Below the pieces are notes generated by a model that was not told the origin of the DNA, did not search any database, and saw only the letters and a program-made list of their open reading frames with translations. From Malania oleifera (lineage: Eukaryota; Streptophyta; Magnoliopsida; Santalales; Ximeniaceae), in the NCBI RefSeq assembly GCF_029873635.1, contig NC_080423.1, positions 95,940,953-96,004,952 on the forward strand: DNA of 64,000 bases, read 5' to 3'. Numbering within the stretch: position 1 is the first letter of the stretch; every line of letters begins with the position of its first letter. This document shows positions 1-12,999 of the stretch, piece after piece. The position numbers and the translations under genes are program-made.

Positions 1-1210
1 AGAATGAAAAGGGAAAAAAAAAAAAAAAAGAAAAAAGAAAACTGAAGTCCTTGAATACAATTTGGCCCCACAAATGTCCACAGTTGACAGGATGCTATAC
101 TAACAGAAATATTTTAGCCCATGAGTATCTTTTTTGGTGATACAAACTTTCAAAAATTAATTGTTGCATGTCAATTCTCCTCCATTGATTTAATTCATGA
201 AGAGTAAAACTTTGCAGTGGAAAAAATTTTGAGCAGTAAATAGATTATTCCTATTGTACTGTGGTATGACATTTGTAGTAAAAAAATATTTAATTGGCAT
301 ATTGTCATCTGCCTTGCTGCTTATATTATATGTTTAACATTTACAAGAAAAATAAAAATTAGCATTAAAATGGACGTACTCAGAGAGTTCAATGAATAAT
401 TAAGGGTCTGTTTGGTATTGTTGCTGTTTTCTATTTTCTGTTTCTGTTTCTGTTTCTCTACAGTGAAGAAAACAGAATATAAAGTTATGTTTGTTTATGT
501 AGTCAATTTTTTTTCTGTTGCCGATTTTCAGTTGTTTGCCAAAAAATTGAAAACCAAATTTTATGGTTTTATATGTTTTGGCAACCTATTGTCAAAAATT
601 TCATTATCCAAAAATAGTTTTTTTTTTTAATTTTATTAAATTATTCATTTTATACACTTAAATTAAAATCAAAATTAAATAATCATATGAATTTAAATAT
701 AATTAAAATAAAAATATACATAAATTGAAAAAAAATAAAATAAAGCTTATTACAAAATACTTTTACTATTTTTCAATTTTCATGTCCACTAAAATTTTTA
801 TTATGAAGTAAATTTTGAAAATAGAACAATTAAGTAAAATAATTAGAATAAGTTTTATTTTTATTATAATTTTTTTAATGTATATTGTTTGTAATTTATT
901 ATTTTTATCATATTTTTATAATATTATTCGATTTATAGACGAAAATGTGCATTTTATAATTAAGTTTTTAATTTATATTAGTTTTATAAATGTTAACCAA
1001 ACAAGTTGCTGGACTTTAGTTTTAGTTTCTGTTTTTGGTTTTTGATCTTTGTTTATCTAATTCTCGACAGTGATACCAGACGGAATCTAAATTTCTGGGG
1101 ACTTGCGCCTAATGCTAGCCTGTGTTTTCCATTTCTCTGGACTTCTTGAGCCATTTGACTACCTTGGGCTATTGTAGATTCTTATGCTGTGTTCACATGT
1201 TTCCCTTTCA
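1..1210 (+). other. Intron of the YAK1 gene (3' part)
   Basis: No coding exon is recognisable before the acceptor ending at 1210. The YAK1 exon at 1211 begins in mid-codon, so this stretch is most simply the 3' part of an intron whose upstream exon lies outside the window. It is very AT-rich and contains a MITE-like element at about 408-1085. Confidence 0.6.
408..1085. mobile_element. hAT-like MITE, AT-rich
   Basis: The left end reads GGGTCTGTTTGGTATTG and the right end, near 1068-1083, carries the inverted counterpart GTGATACCAGACGG. The interior is extremely AT-rich and non-coding. Ends of the GGTCTGTTTGGTA type are common in plant hAT-derived MITEs. I could not fix a clean target-site duplication, so the edges are approximate. 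A related AT-rich sequence lies at about 9.9-10.4 kb. Confidence 0.4.
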
Positions 1211-2155
1211 GTGATGAGCTGCTTTTGCAAGATGAAAGTTTGGAAGCATGCTGCTTAGCCAGTGAATTTGGAAGAGGAATGAATCTCAGTCAAGCTTTTG
1301 CTTCTGCAGAACCATTGATTGGAGTCGGAAGATTCAACTGCGCATCAAGCTCAAGCATAGCCATCCAAAGGTGCATCGAGTAATGGTTTTAGTTTCTTAG
1401 TATCCAAACTTTTATGCAGCCTGTACATAGTTATTTACTGCAAATTATTTGGTTATTGTTTGGGAAGTTTCTTCTTTATTGAACATATTAAGGAGGTTGA
1501 GCCTGATTGATCTCATTCCATTTTTTTTTCAATAAATTTTTTCTTCATTTCTGTTCAGAACAAATGGGCCTGTTCAAGCATTCTCACATGTAGAAGTCAG
1601 TAGCCCTCCTTCAGCTCATGATCCACATGTTGGATATGTCCGTTCTATGTCAAAGTCTTCAAATTTCATGCCTCACATCTCACAGAATTCTTTAAGCCGT
1701 TTGGGACAGCAACCAGTTCCGCGGTTCAATCCTGGGAGATCTATGGCTGTTCGTGGAAGTGAATGGAACCATATCAAGGTCCAACCCCCTCCTACCAGCT
1801 TCAACTCTGGAGGCCCACATTCTCCTGGAACCAGCTCCGTCAGTAATGGCATGGCATGGGGTACTCTCTCAACTCCAAAAAGCCTTGCCGCTCCATTGGT
1901 CCACCTTTTTTTTTTTTTTAATTCCTTTTCTGTTTTCCTATTTTTTCCTCTTTCCATTTACTTTCACGCAGTCCAGTTTAAAGTCATGTCGGAAAAGGCC
2001 AAACCACTGTTAAGAGTGTAAAAGGAGGGAGGGGATGAGCACATATGTTTTTTAACTGATTGTAGCATTCTGTTGTAGGACGCCGGACCAATCATCCTAT
2101 CTTCAACATTCCACCGGCATCCCATGGAAGGAAAGACTATGGAAGGATTGCCTGA
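1211..2155 (+). CDS. YAK1: Dual-specificity protein kinase YAK1 homologue, C-terminal exons (partial)
   Basis: Three exons, 1211-1370, 1559-1860 and 2079-2155, join in phase across GT/AG introns and end at TGA 2153-2155. They encode only the low-complexity C-terminal tail of the kinase. Diagnostic pieces are DELLLQDES, QAFSHVEVSSPPSAHDPH, ISQNSLSRLGQQP, and the terminal WGRRTNHP followed by SHGRKDYGRIA. These match my memory of the tail of Arabidopsis YAK1, a DYRK-family kinase that acts in ABA, growth and TOR-linked signalling. The catalytic domain lies upstream, outside the window. The first exon starts with the last base of a codon, so a coding exon must precede it. The second intron holds a long T-run. 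No defect is seen in the visible part. Confidence 0.85.
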
Positions 2156-4288
2156 CATTGGAAGATTTCCTGCTGCAAGGGGATATATATTGGGTTGGCA
2201 AGAAAAGTTGTATTAAATGGTTCTGCCTCAATAGCAGGCACCTTTGTTGGAAATCCTCTTGCAGACCATGCTTATTCATTGTGTTTGCATAAATATAATT
2301 TATGGTTATGGCTTTCTCATCTTTTGATCACATTGCATTCAATCAAAATCATTCAATCCTGCTTGAGCTTTGAATCTGCGCCCCTAGCGTCAAATCCATA
2401 ATTGACATCTTTTACTGATTGAGATTGCTTTTTATATGTTTCAAGGAATCTAATCTGGTTATTGAGGTATACATTGCAGCTGTGGATAAGCATGTGTACA
2501 GAGTTCAGGCCCAAGCTCTGCAATTCCAATACTCAATGCACATGTAGATTATCATTCGGAAGATGTAAGCTGAACAATCTGGAGGTATTTGGAGCCGGTA
2601 GGCTTTACCTGAATCAAGTTTCCTGTTCCAATGCTCCGTATGCAAGTTGATTTCTCTTTGGATTTGTGTTGTAATATTGGTAATTCTATGGCCTGCGCCC
2701 CCTACTCCCTCCCACCACCCACAACCTGATCGCTGGGAAAGAGAGAAAAAAAAAAAAAAAACTGAAAAAGTATGTGTTTTTTTCTGTATGATGAATGCAC
2801 GGAAGTGAAGTGCATCATTTTGTGAATGTTGAAGATCTCATTCAACAATATGATGAATAAAAATGAATCAAGCATGCTTTTCAGCCCAACTTGCTCTGCT
2901 TGTTTCCATTTTCACCATGCAGCTCAATGATGGTGAGATGCATGCTGCCTATCTCGGTGTCTAATCATGCCATTGCACTAGCTAATTGTATACAGGTTCT
3001 TGAAGAGAGTGGTGAACCACTGAATTTCCTTTCGGCTTCCACCATTTTCAACAAAGCATGTTCTGGCTTTGTTGAAAATTATATCAAATTCTTTTTCAAG
3101 ATTGTGTTTTGAGACCACGAATTCGATGTTGATTCATATGAATTTCAATACAAATTTATAGTGTTTTATCCAAAATTATCCAAACTGAAGTCAGAGTGAT
3201 GAGCTCACCCTGACTTGGTGTTGAATCATAGATCATAGGCAGCGAGGAAGCTCATCAACCAACACCACCCCCCCGCCCCCCACGCTCCTTTACCAACCCT
3301 TCTGTATTAGTTGGATCTGCACATGGAAAACATCAACGAGTTGAGTGATTAGGTAATGGTTGTTGGCCAAGGCTTGAATTTGTTATTATTCTCGGGGAAT
3401 AATACCACTACACGTTTGATGTATAGGATGATAGGAATGGAATAGAATTTGTAACTGAATTTATTACTATTCCTTTCTAACTTCGTTTCATCAGCAAGCC
3501 AAACATTAAATGAAGTTTGTATGAAAGTGCAGGATGATTGGTCAGTTTACTAAATAATTTACCTAGGCATGGGGTCTATCAATCGTGTCGATATATTTTC
3601 TCTAGCGTCGGATTTAATGACATAAAATTTACATCTTGAATTTAGAATTACATGAATTCTGGGAAAAAAAAAAGTGAAAATAATTTTATATAGATTTTCA
3701 TTGAATTTTATATAGTTTCAAATTCAAGAATAAACTATAATAGACCCAATTGTCCATACAAAAAATAAAAATAAAAATTGGAACGTGTCATATGATCCAA
3801 AACAATAAAAGTATGTGGAGGTATATATGGACATATATGTATTCCTCTTCATTAATTTTGCTCTTAGTGTGGTGTCTTTTTGTTTTACTTCATTGCTCCA
3901 AGAATAGGTTTATAAAAATAATATTTTATTTATAACATTGTAATGAGTTTTGGGATACCTACATTTCTAAAATTATAAATACGCAATAGAATAAATGTAA
4001 AAGTGTAGGAGGCAAACATGAGAGGAAGGGGATTCAATCTTACAAAAATAACAACTATTTTACTATATCCATATAATAAATACATTTATTACAATGAACA
4101 AAACATTAGTGTAGCATTTTCAAGTTTCAGACTCACTTCATTTACACATTTACTATCCTGATGTTAAAAAAAAAAAGGATTTAATTTGTTTTTTTAGATG
4201 GATTTTTGTTGTGTGTGTATATGTAATTGCACGTACCAGAATCCTCATATGAAAGGAGATCTTCTTGTTTTTTTTTTTGTTTTTATTT

Positions 4289-4291
<3 letters not shown>
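2156..4291. other. YAK1 3' UTR and intergenic DNA
   Basis: Sequence just after the stop is probably YAK1 3' UTR. A canonical AATAAA at 2856-2861 is one possible polyadenylation signal. Beyond it lie AT-rich intergenic DNA, a C-run near 3270-3280 and A-runs. I see no convincing gene. Short open frames at 2195-2401, 2462-2650 and 2891-3112 have no recognisable protein similarity. Confidence 0.5.

Positions 4292-4329
<38 letters not shown>
4292..4329. repeat. (GA)n microsatellite upstream of SIG1
   Basis: An uninterrupted GA repeat of about 18-19 units lies roughly 500 bp upstream of the SIG1 start codon. GA tracts near plant promoters are known binding sites for BPC/GAGA-binding proteins, so a promoter role is possible but unproven. 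The open frames crossing it on both strands are repeat artefacts. Confidence 0.85.
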
Positions 4330-4332
<3 letters not shown>

Positions 4333-4673
4333 ATGGGGAATTTGCATGGGGATGCTGCGCGCCACACAGAGACCGAAAGAGGGCCCCAATATCTCTTCCA
4401 ACCAATCCTCCGTCTCTCTTCCATATCCACTACTCTCTCCTTATAATGATCACACCCTCTTCTTACTATTATCATTATTATTATCATCCATCTTCATCAT
4501 CTTGTAAAAATTTCACAAAAAGATCTCTTAATTTTGAAACAAATTTCAAAAATAAAAATAAAAATCGTAGAAAAATAAGCAAACTACCCCCAAATCAAAA
4601 ACAGTAGCAGAAAACGATTCTCTGTTGTCACTTGTTCTTCCTGCGACCAACTCTCTGCTTTCTTCCTTCTCTC

Positions 4674-4823
4674 AGGTATGCCATTGCCCATACCTCTCTC
4701 TCATAGTTGATTAGCGTGTTGTTTCGTTCAGCAACTTTTTTCCACAACTGTGATGGTATTTTACACACATTCATCAGAGCAAATAGAAGGAGGAGAAGAA
4801 GAAGAAGAAGAAGAAAAAGGCGT
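4674..4823 (+). promoter_or_regulatory. SIG1 leader with possible 5' UTR intron and purine repeat
   Basis: The sequence CTCTCAGGTATGCC at 4672-4685 looks like a splice donor, and a CAG near 4775 could be its acceptor, so the leader may contain a small intron. It ends in a purine repeat of AGG and GAA units (about 4788-4820) directly before the start codon. If the leader is retained, an upstream ATG at 4707 is in frame with the SIG1 start and no stop intervenes; it would add 39 residues including ten consecutive arginines. Confidence 0.4.
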
Positions 4824-7800
4824 ATGATGGCAACGGGCACAGGCACAGCGGCGGTTATCGGACTCAGCGCAGGGAAGAGGTTCTTGAGCTCTTCTTTCCA
4901 TTACTCCGATGTCACTGATAAGCTCTCCAATGTCGCCGCGGGCGACCTCCATACATCCTCGCCGCACTACCACTATCACCTCTATAATAATATCACGAAC
5001 TCTAGAAGACCCTCCAATTACAGCCCCCTTTTCCCCTCAAATCGACCGCACCAATCCATCAAAGCCCTCAAAGAGCACGTGGGTTCTGCCTCCGACCTCC
5101 CAACTACAGACCCATGGATTCCCAAGTCTGACGCATTTGAAGAGATTGAAGGTTTCGATCCCGATTCCTCTGTGGAGGCTCTCCTCTTGCTCCAGAAATC
5201 TATGCTCGAGAAGCAGTGGAATCTTTCCTTCGAGCCCGCTGTTGTAACTCCTGATTCGCCGGCGAAAAGAGATCGCCGGAAGGTTCCTGTAACTTGTTCG
5301 GGGGTTTCCGCCAGGCAAAGGAGAATGAACAGTCGGAGGAGAAATCAGGGCCGAAACGGGTTTTTGACGGAACCCAGTATGGGTAAGCAGCTGAGATCAA
5401 TGATCAGTCCAGACCTGCTTCGGACTCATCCCAAAGGTTACGTGAAAGGTGTTACCAGTGAAAAATTGCTCAGCCAAGCCGAAGTTGCGCGCCTCTCGAA
5501 GAAGATTAAAGCTGGGCTTTCCTTAGAGGACCATAAATCAAGGTGATTTGATGCTTCCCATCTCTGCGGAATCATTGGATTTTGTTGAAAATTGCATATT
5601 CATCTCCAAAATGTGCAGACATTTTAGATTTGAAGAATTTTTTTTTATTTCAATCTTTGTCATTTACGACGATTAATTTATAATGCAGTGGTCGTGCGAA
5701 TTGTGACCTGAGCCTTCTATTTAATTTTGCCTTTGCAATTCTTAATGCAGAGTTCCCTCATATTGCTTTCCATCTATTGGATTTGGATGGTTGATCACTA
5801 ATTTAATCTGTTTAGTGCATCGCAATAATTTGCAGAGTTTGAACAAAATGAGAAACAATGCACATAAGAAGTTTAATGCACCTAGATAACTGTTTCTACC
5901 CCGTGTGTGCGCGCGCGTGCGCGGGGGTGGGTGTCAAAGGAACTGTTTGTTTCTACTGATCCCTTCAATTCTCCGAGCCATGTGCGAGTAGAACCCTACA
6001 AGTTCAGGGGTGGAGGGCTGAAAAAAATAGTTTATTAGTATGTTTCTACAATAGTCCAAATTTATTGCTTATTAAGAAAGATGTTTTCATTCTGTTCATA
6101 GATTTTTCCTCCTCTTCTGATCCCTGCTCTGGGAATTTCAGACTGAAGGAAAGACTAGGATATGAGCCTTCTAATGAACAACTCGCAACTTCTTTGGGGA
6201 TATCTCGTGCCGAGTTACAATCCAAAATGATAGAATGTTCTTTTGCAAGAGAAAAGCTGGCAATGAGCAATGTTCGATTGGTCATGTCTATTGCTCAAAG
6301 ATATGAGAACATGGGTGCTGAAATGGCAGACCTAGTTCAGGTTGTTTTCTTTTCTGTCCTCAACTTCCTACTTGATATGATGAAATCCTGGTCCCAAACT
6401 GATGCATTCAACATAGAATTGTAGATATCTTTTTCATTATCTCATGAGAAATTTTTTTTTCCACTTAGGGTGGATTGATTGGCCTACTCCGCGGGATTGA
6501 GAAATTTGATTCTTCGAAAGGATTCAAAATTTCAACTTATGCCTACTGGTGGATACGTCAGGTAATCAATTTTTTCCTTTCTGCTTTTGCATGGTCAAAA
6601 GATGTTAAAACATTGTGAAAGTTAAAAGGTTATCATGATCCACAATGGCTTCTGAGAATCTTAATCCTCAGTGTCTTCTAAAATATTATATTACCATATT
6701 ATATACAATCTTAGTATTTGGAATCCAGTGTTGTGAAGCTGTAGAGATGGAACCAGTACATTTTAGACATCCAAAAGAACCAAGGAGGTATAAGGTGTCC
6801 CATAATTTGTGTCTTAGGGTTATTGTGGACCTGGAATTGGATAAAACTTCCCTTCTTGAATTACGAGAAATCCACATTGGGAAAGTTCTTCAATTCTCAT
6901 GCCGGTTGTCTTTCTCCTACAATGATTCCATTCTGATGCCTGCGTTTGTTGGTTGTCTACAAATAGCAAACATGAAGCAATACATCAATTGCATCAACTT
7001 TCTGAACTGAAGAAGAAATAAAATAGTCTCATTCTCGTGTATCTATGAATTTCATGCATTAGCCTCATTCATTTCCAAATGAAAAATGATTAAGCGATGT
7101 TACCTTAAGTATTGAAACTAAGATTTAGATTCTTATGCAACTTATGTGTTTTCATATAATGGTAGCATACATCTTGACTTTACAAAGCTTATACTGGTGT
7201 ATGCTTTCTTCCTTTTTGATTTTTCAGGGTGTAACAAGAGCACTTACAGATAATTCAAGAACCTTAAGATTGCCCAATCATCTGCATGAAAGATTAAATT
7301 TAATCAAGAACGCAAAGACTAGATTGGAAGAAAAAGGAATAACTCCATCAATTGATGTAAGTCTAGTTATTTTTATTTTTTTATAAACGAGAGATTGGTT
7401 AACTGTTTTCCTTATAGCAAAAGAAATATATTAAGATAGAGAAAAGAGATAACCACGAGGTAGGAGAGGACAAGAGAATCCTCCAAGAAAAAAGAAAGAA
7501 AGAAAAAAAGGAAGATTAAAAAAAAAAAAAAAAAATCAAAGATGGGACTTGGTTTCTGTTAATTAGCTTCTTTCGTTTCACCTTAGGACTCCTTTGTTGC
7601 ATGCTCATGATCTGTTGCATATCACCTCCTTTCAGAGAGTTGCAAAAAGTCTGAATATGTCCGAAAAGAAAGTCAGGAATGCTGCAGAGGTACTAAATAC
7701 ATGAAATTTCCTATGTTTAACATTGGTACTACTATTCTTCCGCCTTTTCCTATGCTTACTGTACAGCATCTGTGTGTAGGCAGACAGTAAGGTCTTCTCA

Positions 7801-8053
7801 CTAGACAGGGAAGCTTTCCCCTCTTTGAATGGTCTTCCAGGAGAAACACTTCATAGTGTGAGTGATCTTATAGTAACTCAGTTTCTCTAAACTGCCAATA
7901 AAACATACTGATCATCTGATGCCTATAGTATCATTTTTAATCGACTCCTTTTCATCATTCTCAGTACATTGCGGACACACACCCTGAGAACAACCCATGG
8001 CATGGCATAGATGAATGGGCACTCAAGGTAATATAGGCTAAAAGAGGGTGAGG

Positions 8054-8091
<38 letters not shown>

Positions 8092-8756
8092 AGAAAAAAA
8101 ATTTATATTTTATTACTTTATTGTCTTTTATATTTAGTCTATTCTGGGATTTTTTTTTAAAATCAAGAGTTACCACATTAAATGCCTCTGATGATGTGTA
8201 TGGTTGCTTAGCTCTGATGATGTATATAGTTGCTTAATGAGGTTGATGTTCTTGTCAAGAATATCTATCAATGGAATGGTCAAATATGACATAAGATGCT
8301 GAACATTTTTGCAGGATGAAGTTAACAAGCTCCTTAATGCAACTCTTAGGGAACGGGAGAGAGATATTATACGTCTTTATTATGGTTTGGACAATGAATG
8401 TCTTACATGGGAAGAGATTAGCAAACGGTGAGTAGAGACTGCATGCTACTAGTGATTTCAAAGTAAATAAGTTTTACTGACTATTCATGTTACTGTCAAA
8501 GTGATCTACCCCATTACCGTGTTTATAACCATCTTTGCTGTACTGAGATTATATATCTTAGACTATCTGCTTTCCTACTTGCGTACAGTAAACCTGTTTT
8601 TCTGTTCTCTTCTTTTTTAATGATGGTTCATTTGTTTTAATCTTCAGAATAGGATTGTCAAGAGAAAGAGTAAGGCAAGTTGGGCTTGTTGCATTGGAGA
8701 AATTAAAGCATGCTGCAAGAAAGAGAAGGCTGGAGGCCATGCTGGTGAAAAATTAG
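4824..8756 (+). CDS. SIG1: Plastid RNA polymerase sigma factor SIG1 (SigA), complete
   Basis: Nine exons join in phase: 4824-5542, 6142-6340, 6469-6561, 7228-7356, 7636-7689, 7780-7857, 7965-8027, 8315-8427 and 8648-8756. They total 1557 nt and encode 518 aa, against about 502 for Arabidopsis SIG1. The product is a nucleus-encoded sigma-70 factor that directs the plastid-encoded RNA polymerase to promoters. The N-terminus ([20 protein letters not shown]) resembles the Arabidopsis start and looks like a transit peptide. Region 2 spans roughly residues 275-345 with [39 protein letters not shown] and [12 protein letters not shown]. Region 3 holds [18 protein letters not shown]. Region 4, the -35 helix-turn-helix, lies near 455-505 with [12 protein letters not shown] and [20 protein letters not shown]. 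The start at 4824 is chosen by homology. No lesion is seen. Confidence 0.95.
8053..8092. repeat. Compound (GT)n(GA)n microsatellite in SIG1 intron 7
   Basis: A run of GT units passes directly into about 12 GA units inside the SIG1 intron between exons 7 and 8. It is a simple-sequence repeat with no coding meaning, probably length-variable between individuals. Confidence 0.9.
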
Positions 8757-11700
8757 TTTGGTATGTTTTGTTGTAAACAGCACAAAAATGGTTGTATATA
8801 CTTAAAGAAAGAAGAACTGTACCCTTCAATTTATTTTCTCATCAGTAATATATAAAGTAGCTGATGTAAGTGCTTAACCCAAACTTTCTGCAACACTAGG
8901 TTAAAACACACCGATTGAGAACTTGTAAGATGCAGTGAAAATTTTTGTGTAGTACATATTCTGAGGCACAATCTCTATATGTGGATGTTACACAGAGGTC
9001 TATTTGCGTAGAGATCCCTTTAAGAGACTTCCACTGACTTTGGCTTAGAGCCAATTATTTTCAAAAAAATTCAAAGATCCTATGATATGAGTTTGGAGGA
9101 ATCCAAACTATTGCTATCAAACATGATTTGTTTACATTTAAGATATGCAGCCATCACATACCTAATAAACACTGAATGTTCGATATTGGAGGAAACCAAA
9201 TCGCTTACTGTGATCTGGTCAGTATGAGTTTATGCAAGTGGTTTGGTTCCTACTAGTTTCTCAAATTTCATAGTTATTCTATACTCAAGAAACACAAAGT
9301 AGGCAGTTCAGTTTTGTGTCATGAATCCTCAATCACCAACTTGTCATAGCTCCTAAGTCATTTGGAGCACTTTTATACTCTAAAATTGTCTTTGGGAGCT
9401 TGAAAGTCGAACCTTATGTTTGAATCTGTTTGATTTAGAAAAAAAGTACGGTACAAAGTTGTATTGTAATTGTCCAAATCCATACAAATTCAAACCCAAT
9501 GTCCAAACTCTACATTTTTTTAACACAATTGAGAGTATAGAGTTCAAGCTTTGGATTTTAAGACTTCTGCAGCAGCAATGGAGGTGCACAAAGATTTCTA
9601 AGCTTAGCTACACCTGGATAAATATGTTCAATGTGTAATCAAGAACATATTAACAACTTTAGTTTAGGGACCAGACTGCAAAGCTCTAATCTCTCTTATG
9701 AATGAAAAATAACATAATATTTACAACGATATTCTTTGAGATTTGATAAAAATATGTGAACCTCCTTGAGATTTCTAAAATTCTACAACTTAGAAGATTT
9801 TTTGAGTTACGGACTCACTACATTTTTAATTTTCTACTACCTTATATTCTATTCATTATCTCTCTTAACAATTTTCAATTTTTTGTTGTAGCCGATTATG
9901 CGTTTTTTAAAGTCTATTTGTTATTATTTATGTTCTCTATTTTCTATCCTCATTTCTTTTTAGTGAAAAAAAAAAAAAAGATTATGGAAATGAGTTTGTT
10001 TATATTGTCAATTTTTAATTTTTGTTGTAAGTTTTCAACTATTTTCAAAAATTTTGAAATCATATTTCAATTTGGTAACTTGTTGCCTAAATACTTTAAT
10101 ACCTAGAATTTACTTTTGTGGATTGAAGCATTCGTTAGGTACATAATTTTTAAATAAAATTCTAAAATAAAAGTATTCATAAAAACTCTATAAAATTAAG
10201 AAAATGATAAATCATTTTAAAAATATTTTTACTTTTTTTCAATTGTCATATACAATATTTGTTCTTCTAAAATGAATTCTAAAATTTAATAACTAAGTAA
10301 AATAATTGAACTAATTTTGTTATTATAATACTTTCAATTTCTATTTTTATTATTTTAATTATATATTTTAAATTTTTTGTTTGATTCAAGGGCAACACTA
10401 AGCATTTGATCAATCAGGTCTTTAGTTTGTTTTAGTTTTAGAAATATTAACAGGTAGCTAATTTTCGACCTTCAATTTATTTCTGATTTTTAATTTTTAA
10501 TTTATTTTTATTTTCTTAATTTTTAATAGTAATAACGACTCCTTAACATTTTAAAAAATGTTTAACAATGAACTAAAGGGACAGGAAAAGGGTCATTTTC
10601 CTGTTTTGTTTGGAAATATATAAAAGATGGGGAAATGATAAAAAAGAGATGGAGTTAGCTTTAATATGCATTGGCATGAAATGGTGGATAGGATTTTCAA
10701 TTATGGGTCAAGGTTCAAGCCTCTTTCCGTTCATGAAACAATGAGAGGAAGATGTTAAGAGCATTAAAAATGTAGGAAGAAATATAAATGCTCTATTATA
10801 TGGTGGATTATTAAACAGACCGGCATTCAAGGATTCTTATAATTTTCCTTGTAATCATCATGCTACATAGTTCTTAAAATATGCATACAATGCTATAAAA
10901 ATGATAACTCGATATCACAAGTCTTGATGAGATAGTTGAATGTGGTGAAAGAAGTGTTGCGCATGCGTGATAACAGATAGTGCAAAGATAATTATAAATT
11001 GTGGAGGAAGAAGAAGCTATAAATTTGAATTAATAAAAATTTAGATGGAAATTTAAAATCATGCTTGCCTGTCGTATTCAAGCCCCATCGGATATCAGAT
11101 TGTCTTCAATCAAAGGTATTAATCATAGGAGCATTTTTAAAATACTAAGATACACTTAAAAATGAAAATAGAATTTTGACTCCATTGATCAAGGTCCACT
11201 CATTACCAAACAGGCCCAATAAACTATTGTTTTGCAAGTTAAAAATGAGATGAAATTTTATTCTAACAGTGAATTATTATTTTTTATGATGCCCTATGAA
11301 CCCACAAAAAACCCACCAAATTGGGAAATGTTAGCGACATTTCACACAAACACACACAACACACATCATATCCAAAATTCAATATTTCACCTTAATCTAA
11401 AATTCAAAATAAATAGTTGTAAGCACTAAAACCGTCACGTGTAAAGTAAGAAAAGGTTTGGTTCACGAAACAGCTATTTCTTAAAATAAGATGAAATACA
11501 ATGGGAAAAAAAAAAAAAAAAAAAGTTACCCAAGCAAAACTATATGGAAGATAATTTTCAGTTAGGGGTAAATACATATGCATTTGTGTATCTAAGCTGA
11601 ATGATGAGCAAATCAGCAAGGAAAACAAGCTAACGAAGGGACAACAGCACAAACAGAAACACAGAGATTATAGGAACCACCAACAGATATCAGATTCTCC

Positions 11701-12183
11701 CCCAAATAGTAAGCTGCTAACAAAGCCCAGAGGTCTTTAGCCTCATGAACCCAGCTCTGTGTGGAGAGAGAGTGGAGAGAGAGAGAGAGAGGCATAGCTC
11801 AAATGGCCATTTGTTTAAATACATTCCTGTCAAAAACTAATCATCTATACCAGCATAGTCTTCTAAAATCTTAGTAAAACAGCATAATACAAAATTATAA
11901 TAGCCGAAAGATATAGAAATAGTAATGTTACAAGCAGCCAACCAAATAACAGAAGTACTGCTAAGACAAGACAAATAGCAAGGGAACACAGCCACAAGCC
12001 AGTTGCAATGCATTCCAAATTTGATCTGCCATAATGCTTCTCTTCCTATCTGTCATCTACATCTTGGGAGGATCAAGATTTTCAAATACATTTGCAGACA
12101 GACTTAAACAAGGATAAGATCAGAACGAATTTGGGGAAGTAGGATTTATACACGTCATTGAGCAGGCAAAAGGTGTTCTCCAA
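8757..12183. other. SIG1 3' UTR and intergenic AT-rich DNA
   Basis: No gene is recognised. The first few hundred bases are probably SIG1 3' UTR. The stretch at about 9.88-10.43 kb is AT-rich and shares segments in the same order with the MITE at 408-1085, for example AAGTAAAATAATT followed by TTATTATAAT. A TACCAAACAGGCCC at about 11205-11218 is a typical plant MITE terminus, but I could not pair it with its partner. A-runs and a (GA)n tract near 11764-11790 are also present. Confidence 0.4.
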
Positions 12184-12600
12184 TAACAACAGTAACAAGC
12201 ATGTACCGCTATGTGGGATCGCCTATATGAATCCTTTTTCATTAATTCACACAATCGATGATTTGTTCTTCGATTAACTTAAGAGTCATTAAAAAATCCT
12301 TCTTCATTACCTCATTCCAAGTTATTTTAGATCTATCTTCCTCTTTTAGTACCATTAACAATAACTAGCTCGATCCTCCTCACTGGTGCACTATTTAGTC
12401 TGTATTACAAATGCTCAAACCATCTAAGCTTCCCCTCCCTTATCTTATCTTCTGCCAATGATAAGTCTAACTTATTGCGAATATGTTCATTTCTTAATTT
12501 ATCCTTTAATGTTATGCCACTCATCCACCTTAGCATGTGTATTTTGGCCACTCTAAAGTTGTAAGGCAGCATGCATGAAAAGATACGCCACTTACTAATT
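12184..12600 (-). mobile_element. RTE-type LINE, 5'-truncated 3' end
   Basis: On the minus strand this encodes the C-terminal tail typical of plant RTE retrotransposon polyproteins. Recognisable pieces are ITLKDKLRNEHIR and EDKIREGKLRWFEHL. The 3' end reads GATCCCACATAGCGG followed by degenerate GTTGTTA repeats, as RTE elements end. The copy is short, 5'-truncated and decayed. The same tail appears on the plus strand at 63243-63632, so two copies of the family are in the window. It lies downstream of STIPL1. Confidence 0.7.
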
Positions 12601-12999
12601 CACCTTGAGGTTCTATGAGCTACTTAACTCATGATTAATCAGCTTGTATAGCTTGCTCGTGCTCACCATTATCACAATTAACACAACAAAGTTTGTTAAA
12701 TGGCATGTGAAATCACACAGGCCTAGCAAAACACATAGACCACCAAATTTTTCCAGAATACAGATTCATATTGGCATGACACAAGAAGCACCAAGCAGAA
12801 CCTGATTAAGACCGATGATGATAGAATATAGCATTTCTATCTCCTTCTTCAATTGAAAGAAGGATGTTTTTTTGTCACTAAAAGATCTCTTCTATTAGAA
12901 TCACCCCGGCTTTCTCCTTTACCCCTCTCCTCCTCTCCTTACCACAATCAAGAAGATTCCTTACTTCCTTTCATACATGGACATCTCCCAAAACACCGA

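Noticed and set aside
4153-4607. Several open frames around the (GA)n tract
   Set aside because: Their cores are Arg-Glu or Leu-Ser repeats translated from the microsatellite.
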